Positions 10,221 to 20,100 of a DNA stretch of 64,000 nucleotides are shown here, in pieces; the stretch's first letter is position 1; each line of letters begins with the position of its first letter. The stretch is from Brooklawnia sp032229645. GTDB lineage: Bacteria; Actinomycetota; Actinomycetes; Propionibacteriales; Propionibacteriaceae. The DNA lies in contig CAVRLB010000001.1 in assembly GCA_963722295.1 (NCBI GenBank), forward strand, positions 744,001 through 808,000, given 5' to 3'. Position numbers and translations under genes: made by a program. Under the pieces are notes generated by a model that worked only from the letters and a program-made list of their open reading frames with translations, did not search any database and was not told the DNA's origin.

Positions 10221-10240
10221 GTTGATATCATGATATCAAC
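10221..10240. promoter_or_regulatory. perfect 20-bp palindrome, probable VapB operator
   Basis: The sequence GTTGATATCATGATATCAAC equals its own reverse complement and contains TGATATCA twice. It lies 20 bp upstream of the vapB start, the usual position for a toxin-antitoxin autorepression site. Ribbon-helix-helix antitoxins bind such repeated half-sites as dimers of dimers. Confidence 0.7.
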
Positions 10241-10337
10241 GAGCGAGTTCAGCCATCACGCTGCAACGTGCCCCGTATACAAACGCCAGTAGGTCGAGCA
10301 AGCTCCATCTTCAGTGTTGCGTATCGGGCAGACCAAC

Positions 10338-12104
10338 TCAAGGACGCGACGCTGACCAATTCCCTCCCTTGAGGTTGTACTCGACGGTGACCGGCTGATA
10401 CGGGTCACCTCCCACTTGGTCGGGCGTGTATTGCAGCGGGTAAATGACGGACTCCGTTGTCACGACCGTAGTGCCTCGAAGCTCCACTGAGGTGATCTTC
10501 CTTGGAGCAGGACCATACTTGTCCCCCGGCTCGCTCGAGCCACCCATCAGGCTGGATGCCACCTGCTTGAGAGTGTCACCGTTTTGGACCGTGAACACGA
10601 CAACAGTGGTCATGGTCGACGAACGACCGGCGCAACAAGTCTCCGGAAGACTACCCGAGCAGAGCAGCGACATCACGACCTCCTCGCTGCCATTGCCATC
10701 GATATCGGCCCTGCCCAAGACGGACGACCTGATAACGCTCGCGCCTTCGAAGGATCCGTCCGAGGTACGCGCGATTCCGGTACCGCCGACGAGCTGAATG
10801 CCGTGATCGTGTGGCCAGCCACGGTCAGCCGCCCAGCAGACGTTGGCAGGCAGTCCGGCGTTGAGGAAATCGTCGTCGGTCCGCAAAGCGGGCTTGGTCA
10901 CGATCAGGTCAATCTGGTGGTCGTCGTTGCCCGACAACTCGTTAACCAGCCCGACACACCCTGTGATAAACAATGTGGGCGCGGCTCCGAGCGCAGCCAG
11001 CACGACTCGGCCGAATAGTGTGAGATCACCAACCGTTCCGGCGCAGGTGAAGAAGGATCTTGCAAATGCCGCCACGCTTTCGCCGTTCACACCGTCGTTC
11101 AGCGCGGCATTGCTGTCAGCTACGTCGGCAAGGCATTGAAGGCCGTCCAGCGCCTCAATGCTCGTCACACCGATCGCATCCAGAGTCTTCGCAAGGATGA
11201 CCATGAGAAGTAGCACTGGGTACTGGTCGAAATGGAGTTGGACGGATTGCGGGATTCCATCGAACGTGTAGATGGCCTTTGCCCCGGGGAACAGCCCGGT
11301 TTCGCTGCCACTATCGATAAGTCCGAGCGCGCGAGCAATCGCAATCACCCCCGCGGTGCCAACGTTGACCTCGTCACCCGCTGTTACTCCTTCAGCTTGA
11401 GGCAACGTCGTAACAAGGTAGGGCATTGCCACTGCTGGATATGCAGTAACGACCAATGAGCCTTGATCCTCGGCGACGCAGACATGAGCCGTATCCGAGG
11501 CTGGAGCTTCATATATCGTGTGGCCCACGAGTGCCGGCGCTCCGACGCAATCGGGTGCAGGGAACTCGAGCCCGATCCCCTGCATGATGCTCGTCCGCAC
11601 CTCGTTGAGAGCGGCACCTATGTCGATACCCAGCACCTTGAAGCTGCTAAAATGATTGACGGTCATGGAGTAGGTGCCGGTTGCTGCATCGAAGCTGCCA
11701 GTGAAGTAGGACTGATCGCCACTGCCCGATACCGACGATCCGATGAGAAGGTACCCCTCAGCGAATTCGGCCGTATCGACTCCTTCCGCTTGTACCGGGA
11801 TGCTAATCGTGACCGGCACGGCAGGCTGTAAGCCGCCGTCCAGGCTCACCTCAACGGTCTGCGACACCGCAGAAGTGGCGGAGCGAGATTCCTCACTGCG
11901 AGGCTTGAGTTCGACCGAGGCTTCCGTCCCTGCAGGAGCAACGCCATCCGGAAAGATGACAGTCACGTCGCCCACCTCTGCCGTGACTACGCCATCTCCG
12001 ACCTTGCCGTGCCAAGATGTCTTGGCAGCGCGATCGAACCATGAGCACGACGACAACGTTAGAGATAACACGACCAGGCCGATGGTCCATGCTCGAACTC
12101 TCAT
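10338..12104 (-). CDS. large secreted lipoprotein of unknown function
   Basis: About 588 aa, starting MRVRAWTIGLVVLSLTLSSC: a type II signal peptide whose lipobox LSSC gives an N-terminal lipidated Cys. The first ectodomain stretch (GDVTVIFPDGVAPAGTEASV) resembles the opening strand of ZU5-like beta-sandwich domains found in large surface proteins. The middle is hydrophobic and Ala-rich, and the C-terminal part (SVIRSSVLGRADIDGNGSEE) has a Ca-binding-like DxDxNG turn as in FG-GAP/dockerin-type loops. Paired Cys residues in the middle suggest disulfides. An AAAGGA lies before the start. It follows the TPR membrane protein by only 29 bp and is probably co-transcribed with it. Function unknown. 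Confidence 0.68.
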   Translation of the reverse strand: MRVRAWTIGLVVLSLTLSSCSWFDRAAKTSWHGKVGDGVVTAEVGDVTVIFPDGVAPAGTEASVELKPRSEESRSATSAVSQTVEVSLDGGLQPAVPVTISIPVQAEGVDTAEFAEGYLLIGSSVSGSGDQSYFTGSFDAATGTYSMTVNHFSSFKVLGIDIGAALNEVRTSIMQGIGLEFPAPDCVGAPALVGHTIYEAPASDTAHVCVAEDQGSLVVTAYPAVAMPYLVTTLPQAEGVTAGDEVNVGTAGVIAIARALGLIDSGSETGLFPGAKAIYTFDGIPQSVQLHFDQYPVLLLMVILAKTLDAIGVTSIEALDGLQCLADVADSNAALNDGVNGESVAAFARSFFTCAGTVGDLTLFGRVVLAALGAAPTLFITGCVGLVNELSGNDDHQIDLIVTKPALRTDDDFLNAGLPANVCWAADRGWPHDHGIQLVGGTGIARTSDGSFEGASVIRSSVLGRADIDGNGSEEVVMSLLCSGSLPETCCAGRSSTMTTVVVFTVQNGDTLKQVASSLMGGSSEPGDKYGPAPRKITSVELRGTTVVTTESVIYPLQYTPDQVGGDPYQPVTVEYNLKGGNWSASRP

Positions 12105-12133
12105 CCTTCTTCGTCCTTTCCACACGATCGCTC

Positions 12134-15100
12134 CTATATCCAGTGGACCGCGAGCGTGATACCGATAGCTCCGACGAGAACCGCCGCAGCAAACGCGACA
12201 GGTCTACTGAACCTGTTGCCGTCGAACGGAGCAATCGCGATGGCCCCGGAGGCGAGAGCTAGACCGATGACCTCGAGGGCGGACCTCACCAATGAAATTC
12301 GGGACCACCACAACAATCCGAAGGTTGCGATTGCGAAAGCTCCGAGAATGAAATAGGGACGCAACCGGAGTCGATCGCTGATGTCATCTTGGAGAATGGG
12401 AACTGGCACAACGGGAACGCCGAATGGCGCGCCGATGAGGCCCACCACGACGGCCCCCATGTGCATCGAGTGCTGGAGCCGGCCGTCCGCCATCTGCCTG
12501 CTCAGAACAAAGACGCCTGAAAGCGAGAGCCCGAGCAAGACTGCTGTCAGGACGATCCATGGATTGAATCCTAATGAGCGGACCATCACTACAGCTGTCA
12601 CCGCGGCAACTGCCAGAGCATCAACCACTATCGCGACACGCGACGCTATCAGCAGCTTCGAACTGGCAACCGACTTGAGGGCAGAATCTGTTAGCCAGGA
12701 TTTGGCCTTGTCGGTGAGGATGGAGCTGACCAGCAGTGATACGAATGCGACGATCAGGACCGCTAGGTTCGACGGGGACCGGTGCCGCGCAGCACCCGCG
12801 GACCAATCCGCTGGGAGGGGCTTCGACAGATCCAGACCTGGGTCGTAAACATTCTTGTCGCTGTACCAGGTCGAATCGACATCCCGGAATTCGGAACTCA
12901 GCCGAGCGGCTTGCCCAAGCGCTCCCTGCGACAGAAGGAAGCCTTTCAGACTGCTGTCTGCGGAAAAGGCGACGCCGAGATTGAACCATGCCGGGGCGTA
13001 TTCAGGCTGGGATTGGATGGCTGCCACAAAGTGGTCGATCGCTTCTGTCAGCTGCCCTTGCTCCGCGAGAATAGCGCCCAGGTTATTTTGGGCCGTCGTC
13101 TGGGTGGGGTCGATGAGGATCGTGTCCCGATAGGCTTGGGCGGCGTTTTCGGCGTCGCCTGCTTCTTCGAAGGCGTTCGCCAACGCCTCCGCGAACATGG
13201 GATTGCCGGGATCGCGCGCAATGGCCTCGCGGGCTGCATCCGCTGCTTCGTCAGGCCTGCCAGATTTCAGCAAAGCAACCGCGAGATTGTTATGTTGGAC
13301 GCCGGATCCGCACATATCGGAGTCACGCCCCAGCCAAGGCCCGCATACGTCAATCGCCTCCTGGAGCGTGGCGGCCGCCGCGCGGTAGTTCTCCGTCTCA
13401 AGTTCGATGGTGCCGACGAGAGTCGATTGCGCGACTTGAATGGCCGCGTAATCCCATTCTGCGTGACGGCTGCCGGGATCGGTGACTGTGAGTTCGGTAA
13501 GAACGGCATGAGCCTCGCCGAGATTGCCACTCTGGTAGAGAGCTGCGGCCTGCTTGATGGACGACCACTCGGGGCCGAGCGCTTCCTCGGTGAAATTGCC
13601 CCAGGCCAGGTCTGCAGCGTCCTCCAGCTCGAGCTGCGACGCCACCTGAAACTCGGCGGCGGCTGTCTCGTAGTCTTGCTGTAGGTAGAGCACCTCGCCC
13701 AGGCGGTTGTGAAGCAGACCTGGATCACCGACCCCCATTTCAAGTGCGTCCTCGATCAGCTGTTCGGCGTCGGAGTAGCGGCCTAGCCGCCTATATGTAT
13801 CCTGTGCCGCATCGATGCTCCGGTCGGGTTCGGGGAAAAGTTCCTGCCAGCGACCGTCGAGCATCGCCTGAAATCGATTGCTGGGTACTCGCGCACGAGC
13901 CTCCTCAGCACGTCCAGCAACGACCAGTAGATTGTCCCGACCGGGGTCTGCCGTTCGATATTGCGGAATGTAGTCGATGAAGTCGAGTGAATCTGCGCCA
14001 GACGGATACTGGTTCCCGGTTGCATCAACCAACGTGGAGTGGCACACACCGAGCCACCCAGGCTCCGGCGCCCCCATCGTGCCACGAAGCTTGAAACTTC
14101 CTACGGGCAGCACCGATCTACATCCCGTGGCCGGCGCGAACGGCAAGGCCCCACCTTTGGTAATCAGGTCGGCAAGCCGCAGTGCCTCCTCGGGATTTCC
14201 GAGGTCGAGTTGGATGAACTTCGCGTCCTCAAGCGCATTGTTCCGCTCGACCTCGTTCGTGAAGCCCGGCGCCAATGTACTGGCTGTCTCCGCGGCCTCC
14301 GATTCTCGGTGGAGACCCGCCAGCGCGCGCGCACGACCGAACGCGACCGTCGGATCTGCCGATTCAACGATGGACACCGCATTCAACAGCATCAACGCTC
14401 GCTCGTACATATGTCGAGTCGTAAATGGATAGACGGACTCGCCGGAGAACTTATCGGCGATCTCCAGCAGAATTGTGGCCTCGGTCTCATACCCGATTGG
14501 GTCGGTCGGGAACCGGTTCTGTGCTTCCTGAGCAAGCGACACAGCGAATTGTTCATCTCCGGGCTTTCCCAGGTGATACGGCAAGTTGTCCGGGGTCGAC
14601 CCCCATACCCGCGTGTCAAATCCGAGACGGGCTTGAGCATAGGCAACCAATGCGGCTGGCGAATCAGCGCATATGTCGATAGCTCGTTCGAATTCTAATT
14701 CAATATTTGACATCTCGGGAGCAAACCCAAGCGCAACAGTCTGGGCCAAATTAACCTGAGTCTCACATGAATTCTCAACACTCCGCATTCGGCTCAGCAA
14801 ACTGAACGCTGCCAGGGCCTGCTCTGCGTAAAGCAATGCCGAAGATAACTCCACCAATTCGTCTTGGTGTGAAAGGATATCGTCGGCACCGATCTGAGCG
14901 GTTGCTTGGTCGTAGACTGGATAAGTGTACGGATACGAGGGATTCTTAGGTGCGCTAAAGCTGCGCCTGTAAGGGGTCAGCAGGCGATCAATGACCTGCT
15001 CGTCAAGCTCAGCTGCCTGAGCGGTTTCTTCAACCAATGCGACTGCTTCATCCGTTCCGACCGGGAAAATATCCCCTGGCCAATTCATCGGCACACCATC

Positions 15101-15340
15101 GGGATACCTCGTGTCGATGATGCCGCCCGCGTGCACGATGGGCACACGGATCTCTGGGCTATCCTCCACAAAGATTGTGTCAGCCAACTCAACCGGCTCA
15201 GGCTGTTGCCGCAAGAATTCGGCTGTTACTACCCCGGGAAGTACAGATCCGGCGACCAACAGCCCTGCTAGGACACACAGCGTAGCTCCGTACAGCCACC
15301 GCAACCGACTCGGTCGAAAAGAGGTCACCTGAAGCCCCAT
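12134..15340 (-). CDS. TPR-repeat membrane protein
   Basis: About 1068 aa from MGLQVTSFRPSRLRWLYG. One N-terminal membrane segment (ATLCVLAGLLVAGSVLPGVV) is followed by a long extracytoplasmic region rich in tetratricopeptide repeats. The clearest are AYRDTILIDPTQTTAQNNLG, AIDHFVAAIQSQPEYAPAWF and AADAAREAIARDPGNPMFAE, around residues 690-830. The last 200 residues hold five or six hydrophobic helices. TPR arrays usually scaffold protein contacts, so a membrane complex with the neighbouring lipoprotein is plausible. Codon use is normal and no damage is seen. It lies in the same direction as the CHAT operon but is separated from it by the HEPN/MNT relic, so membership in that system is only a possibility. 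Confidence 0.7.
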   Translation of the reverse strand: MGLQVTSFRPSRLRWLYGATLCVLAGLLVAGSVLPGVVTAEFLRQQPEPVELADTIFVEDSPEIRVPIVHAGGIIDTRYPDGVPMNWPGDIFPVGTDEAVALVEETAQAAELDEQVIDRLLTPYRRSFSAPKNPSYPYTYPVYDQATAQIGADDILSHQDELVELSSALLYAEQALAAFSLLSRMRSVENSCETQVNLAQTVALGFAPEMSNIELEFERAIDICADSPAALVAYAQARLGFDTRVWGSTPDNLPYHLGKPGDEQFAVSLAQEAQNRFPTDPIGYETEATILLEIADKFSGESVYPFTTRHMYERALMLLNAVSIVESADPTVAFGRARALAGLHRESEAAETASTLAPGFTNEVERNNALEDAKFIQLDLGNPEEALRLADLITKGGALPFAPATGCRSVLPVGSFKLRGTMGAPEPGWLGVCHSTLVDATGNQYPSGADSLDFIDYIPQYRTADPGRDNLLVVAGRAEEARARVPSNRFQAMLDGRWQELFPEPDRSIDAAQDTYRRLGRYSDAEQLIEDALEMGVGDPGLLHNRLGEVLYLQQDYETAAAEFQVASQLELEDAADLAWGNFTEEALGPEWSSIKQAAALYQSGNLGEAHAVLTELTVTDPGSRHAEWDYAAIQVAQSTLVGTIELETENYRAAAATLQEAIDVCGPWLGRDSDMCGSGVQHNNLAVALLKSGRPDEAADAAREAIARDPGNPMFAEALANAFEEAGDAENAAQAYRDTILIDPTQTTAQNNLGAILAEQGQLTEAIDHFVAAIQSQPEYAPAWFNLGVAFSADSSLKGFLLSQGALGQAARLSSEFRDVDSTWYSDKNVYDPGLDLSKPLPADWSAGAARHRSPSNLAVLIVAFVSLLVSSILTDKAKSWLTDSALKSVASSKLLIASRVAIVVDALAVAAVTAVVMVRSLGFNPWIVLTAVLLGLSLSGVFVLSRQMADGRLQHSMHMGAVVVGLIGAPFGVPVVPVPILQDDISDRLRLRPYFILGAFAIATFGLLWWSRISLVRSALEVIGLALASGAIAIAPFDGNRFSRPVAFAAAVLVGAIGITLAVHWI

Positions 15341-15545
15341 CCAACGCTCTGACAACGATTCGAGTAGGAAAATCGCCAAGAGTCGAACCCGATGTGCAAC
15401 CTCATGGTTCGGCGTCGTCGACCGACTTTCCCCACTCCAAAGTCATTTTGGCTGAGCTGTCCGCGCAGTGGATACTGGGCGAGGTGGACTCGTACGGATC
15501 CGTACACGCAGGGCGCGAGGCTCAGATCATTGGACGCACCGCCAG

Positions 15546-15734
15546 CGATCAAGCGCCCTCAGGCCCCTGACTTGCCAGCCAGGCGTGACCGCATAGGCTC
15601 TACGACATCAGCTAACAGCTGGCCACCGCATCCATCACAATTTCAATACCGATAGGCCCATACCGAAGATGGGAGTCAATCGCGGCCACAGCCGAGGTGA
15701 TATCCTCCAAAAGGTCAGCGTCGGAACGGCTCAT
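15546..15734 (-). pseudogene. HEPN toxin, internally deleted copy
   Basis: The start codon and first 37 or so codons match the intact HEPN toxin at 24964-25317 (same N-terminus MSRSDADLLEDITSAV). The frame then hits TAG at 15612, because about 190 bp carrying the catalytic RX4HXY region have been lost. The extreme 3' end of the gene resumes to about 15546. The toxin is therefore dead. It keeps the ATGA-type overlap with the MNT gene. Confidence 0.8.
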
Positions 15735-15970
15735 AGAGCTACCAGGTCTTTCTCCGCGCGGAGCCGCACGCGTTCCCTGAGGCCGCTGCGCGGCACCAGA
15801 TCAACATGCACATCGAACAGATCCTCAAGCTCATGCTGAATACCGATGACGTCGATGATGCTCACACCAGCAGGGAAATCCACAAGGATGTCAATGTCGC
15901 TACCGTCATGGTCATCACCCCGAGTCGCACTGCCAAAAGCTTCGGGATTCGTGGCTCGATGGAACCGCAC
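15731..15970 (-). CDS. MNT-type nucleotidyltransferase antitoxin, N-terminally altered copy
   Basis: About 79 aa, nearly identical over its length to residues 36-109 of the MNT protein at 25314-25643. The nucleotidyltransferase motif GSATRGDDHDGSDIDILVDF (GSX10DXD) is complete. MNT antitoxins neutralise HEPN toxins by AMPylating or capping the toxin active site. The N-terminal 30 residues of the intact copy are missing and replaced by unrelated sequence, and its toxin partner is deleted. It is thus probably a non-functional leftover or a solitary antitoxin. The start is uncertain; GTG at 15970 is the first available after the region of similarity begins. Confidence 0.6.
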   Translation of the reverse strand: MRFHRATNPEAFGSATRGDDHDGSDIDILVDFPAGVSIIDVIGIQHELEDLFDVHVDLVPRSGLRERVRLRAEKDLVAL

Positions 15971-16091
15971 GTCGATGTCGCGGACTTGCAGCCAGCGTTG
16001 ACGTGCCCGATCCGATAGTTACCAGGTCAGAAAAACGATTTCGCGACAGCAACCGGTACGCGCGTTCCCCTCAGCGTCATTGCCAATGCCA

Positions 16092-16759
16092 TTACCCCGG
16101 ATACTCCGGACTCCCCCAATTCGACTTCCATGTCGTAGTGAAGCAAACGATATCCGTCGGAACGGACCATTCGATTTCCCCACTCGCCTGATAGGCCGCG
16201 AAGAAGCAGTACTTCTGGTTTGGCCATAGACCATCGATGGTCGTGTGGACGGAGTTTGGCTGCGCTGCCATACGAGGAATACTGCTGTACCAGTTCCAGC
16301 ACTCACCGGCAGCAGCCGAAGGCTGCGCGTGGGCGATGAAATCGTCACCCGTATTCGGGTACCCATAAACTCCCGAAATCGCCACGGTGGCGCGATAAAT
16401 ATCGACGTCATTGAGCCAACTGAATGCGACGGCGACACGCCCGCCGAAGTCTCGGCTCGGTGTTACCGAATACGTCACGTCGTGAGGAGCAGGGTCCTCG
16501 GCCTTCTCCGAGAGAGTCCGATGTGCGTCACCCAGGTATTGTGGGCACTCGATCGCCTCCGGCATCGGCGAGTCATAGTCGGAGGGTTCAGTCGGCGAAG
16601 CGGACACTGCCGGCTCCTGCTCTGGCGGCTCAGGCGATCCGCCCACGAGCTGTCGGTACCCCACACGCCGGCAGGTATCCCGATCACGAGCGTCAGACAT
16701 CCCACAACCGCGCCGACAACCGTCGATCGGCTTGATCTAGGACGAGGTTCCGATGCCAT
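16092..16759 (-). pseudogene. membrane-anchored protein with fibronectin-III-like domain, frameshifted
   Basis: The N-terminal frame (start 16759, MASEPRPRSSRSTVVGAVVG) encodes one membrane segment, VVGAVVGCLTLVIGIPAGVW. Right after it, at a GGGG run near 16655-16670, the protein-like reading moves to the frame that starts YRQLVGGSPEPPEQEPAVSA. That frame carries a Pro/Ser/Glu linker and then a beta-rich domain (VAVAFSWLNDVDIYRATVAI ... TIDGLWPNQKYCFFAAYQAS) that looks like fibronectin type III. One base change in the G-run would rejoin the two into a protein of about 220 aa with an extracellular fn3-like domain. It lies downstream of the CHAT gene and small gene in the same orientation. Broken gene or sequencing indel. 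Confidence 0.55.
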
Positions 16760-16793
16760 AGCCCGATCTCCTACAGGACCCCTTCAACCCGCG

Positions 16794-17135
16794 TCACGCG
16801 CACAGCAAGCGGATTCCGCGCTTGATCAGAATCGCGGCAACGGTGAAGGCTGTCGGTCTGTCTAAGCTAGCCGCGAGCAGATCGGCGATGGCGGCAACGT
16901 CCATGACCGAATCCTCCAACTCCGGCAGATCTGGATGACCGCAGATCGCCGTGCGGAGCCGTTCGTGATTGCGGCGAAGCCAGGCCTCTGCCCGAGCTCT
17001 CAGATCGCGAGGCTGCAAGTCTCTAGCTTCCCCACCTGCAAGGGCCTCACCCAATGCGACGAGCAGTTCGTCCTCACTCGCGCGAAACGCTGCATCCGCC
17101 AGCGCTTGATCGGAAGGCGACAAGCCGTCACTCAT
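16794..17135 (-). CDS. small helical protein linked to the CHAT gene
   Basis: A 113-aa soluble, mostly helical protein (MSDGLSPSDQALADAAFRAS ... FTVAAILIKRGIRLLCA). Its start overlaps the last 8 nt of the CHAT gene, so the two are translationally coupled. I do not recognise a family. Small partners encoded right after CHAT proteases may be substrates, adaptors or inhibitors, but nothing in this sequence decides that. The Ala/Arg/Asp-rich composition fits the neighbours. Confidence 0.6.
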   Translation of the reverse strand: MSDGLSPSDQALADAAFRASEDELLVALGEALAGGEARDLQPRDLRARAEAWLRRNHERLRTAICGHPDLPELEDSVMDVAAIADLLAASLDRPTAFTVAAILIKRGIRLLCA

Positions 17136-20100
17136 CGGCTGCTCCTGTCACGAGGGGGCTGGCACCGGTACAGAAGAACGCGGCCCAGTCGCGGGGATCA
17201 GCGTACGGTACGGGATTCATGAGATCAGGGTAGACCTTCCAAGCATGCCGGAGAGTATCCGTAACGTCGCGATCCATTTCGACCTTGTCTTCGAGTTTGT
17301 CGAGCCAAATAAGCAGTTCATCGCAGCTGGCTTGACGAAGCCACTTGCGGGTTTCCTGAAGAATCACGTCGTCCGCGGCGGTGGGATCGAGTGCCTTCAG
17401 TTGCAGGAACCGTGCTACCGTGATGAACGCCACCGAATCACGAACGGGCCAAAGCGTGGAGATCACGGATCTGAAGCCGATCGACAGCAAAGCTGTCGGC
17501 AGGCCAACGGCCTCTTCTGGCAATGACAATGCGGCTTGTCCCGAGGAGCACGCGGCGAGTATGACCAATCCGCGACGACGAGTGGGCAACCTCATGACGT
17601 CCTCGGCAGTCAGCCAGAGATCGGAGCCTGGCGGCCCGAGCTGAAGGCTGCCTCCAACGTCCAGAGCATGGAGGGCATGACCGGAGAAGAGGGCGGCCGA
17701 GGCCTCAGACAATGCTGCAAGGAGAGTTGTCGGTTCGCAGTCACACGAAAGCACGCGACACTTCGGTATCAGCGTGCCGGCCACCGCCATGTCGGCCGCG
17801 GTGAACTTCAGGTCAGCCGCCTGCAATGCCATGGCCATCGGCGGGTGCTGAGCCGGTGGAGCCGCCTGGACTGCATTCAACGGCAGGGTGCCTCGAATCG
17901 TGAGCACCCGCGCATGGTCATCCAGCGTCGAAGCACCATCCGTCGCAGCGTGAATTGGGAGCATTCCGATGAGTCCGGTCAGGACGAACGCCCAAGCAGT
18001 CGAACCGAGTTGGTTCTCGCTCTCCCCCGCTGAATCGAGCAGCGGTTGAGCCACTGTCTCCCAGAGCCACGAGCAGACATCCTCCAAGACCGCTTCCGCA
18101 TCGAGCAACTTTGCGACGTTCTCCGCGACAGCAGGCTGAGTCAAACCCGGTAGTTCGACGCAATTCGAGCCCTCGGTGCCGAAAACAACCGCAGCGCCCG
18201 GATAGCTCGATAACGAGGTCTCCATGCCAGTCAGAAGGTAGATCACCGACACGCCTCGCGGAATGGCGTTGAGCAGATCTGTCCTGGACGGAGGCGATCC
18301 AAGCCCAGCATCGGCGTCCTCCGCTATCACCTGCGCCATAGCATCAGTCAACTCACGAAACGCAGCGATGGAGTCCCCGTATGTGCCGACTCCATCAATG
18401 GCATGCAGCTGGCTCAGATCGTAGTTCTCGGCCGCAGCTCGGTAGCGGCGCTCGCATTCGTCGGAGACGACACCGGACGTCAAACGCGGCGCCCGCATGC
18501 CTCGGAAAAGGTGCCCGCGCAACACCTCGACCGCCAACGCAGATTCGGCGAGGTCTCCCGTCAGTCGCATCAGGAGCAGGGGCGCGTATTTGATCAGTCG
18601 GGCTGTCAGCGCAATAGCCCGCTGACGCTGGTGCGGGGTAACACTGGTGGTCGCCTGTTTCCAGGCTTCGTCGACCAAAAGATTCACACGAGCTAACGCG
18701 TCATCTGTGTCGATGACACCGTGGGCGAGGGCATCAGCAACTCGCTGGATCAAGTTTGCTGCGTAAGCCGGGCGATCCGGGTGCGGGAATGGGACGAGGT
18801 CGAGCGCCTCTTGTTGTAGCCTCAGTGCTTCCTCGATGCGGTCTTCCGCGAGCACGCCGGCCGCGATGGCTTCGGCGATAAGCGCGCTCGCGTTTGTTGC
18901 CAACCCTGGGCGCAGGGGGCCATCCAGAACCTGATCGAGTGCAGATCGAGCAAGGTCCACCACCGCAGTGAGTCGGGAGGCCGGCAGCAGTTCATGGTGG
19001 ATTGCCTCGGAAAGGATGGCGCTGAGATTCGAGGTGCTCTCTGCCCAGTCCGGCTCGTCAGGTGAAAGAAGGTCGACACCTTCTTCCGCGAGTTCGACGG
19101 CCTCCACGAGCCTGTCCGGTTCGAGAACGTCGAGCTTCACCGCCTCCGACAGCAGCACTGCCATATCGTTTGCCAGTTTGGCCCGTAGTGGATGCGCGAA
19201 CGACATTGTCAACCACATGGGTTCGGCAACAGCCAGAACACCTTTTACCTTGTCAGGTGCCACAACCCCTGCATCGATCGCCGCCAGCGTCCGCCCGATG
19301 AGCGTGGCGATACGTCCGGGCCTCGCTGGGTGGTCGACTGGGGTGGCGTCCACGGCCAGCTGCGACAGGTCGACGGCGGTAGCCAAGCGATCCACGGACT
19401 CAAGGCCGGTGGTTACCCCAACCCCGAGCCTGTTGGCGAGATTGTTCGCGTAGGTCGGCCAGTCTGCGCTCGTAGTCGGCGTTGATTCCAAGGCCGCCTG
19501 CGCGAGAGCTATGGCTTCAGACATGCACGAGGCCGGCAGCAGATTCGCGTGTACGCCCTCTGAGAGGAGCGCACTCAGGTTACTGGCGATGCCTCGATTG
19601 CCCGGATGACCAGGCTTCGCAATGGCGAGAGCACGTCTTAAGTCATGAATGCCGTTCAAGAGCGACTCCGGGGGTAGCACCGAGAGCTGCACAGCCAACG
19701 CAACGCGATTTGCCCTGTTCGACAGATACCACGGCAGGTCCGGGCCGTGCGGCTCCGCCAACGAGACGGCTTCGTCCTGGAGTTCCAATGCACGAGCGAG
19801 GTCCGAGGGAGGCAAGATGCCCGCCTCGACGGCATTGCCAAGTAGCGAACTCAGGTTCGAGGCACGTTGAGGGCGCAAAGGATCGTCAGGGCCGGTCAGC
19901 TCCCACGCACAGTCGTGAAGATCGACGGCCTCGGCGAGGTCGGTTGGCTCGCATATGCCCGCATCGATCGCTTGGCTAATGCGATTCCCAAGGTTGGCGG
20001 CAAGCCGAGCGTAAACCGCTGGATCGGGCGAGCCGATCTCGAATGCCTCGCGTGCTGCCTTCAGCGCCTCTTCCACCCGGCTGGGCGGAACCACATTTGC

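Noticed and set aside
15378..15420. tRNA-like segment (TCGAACCCGATG, resembling a T-arm in reverse)
   Set aside because: The flanking bases cannot form a T-stem, and no acceptor, D- or anticodon stems can be drawn.
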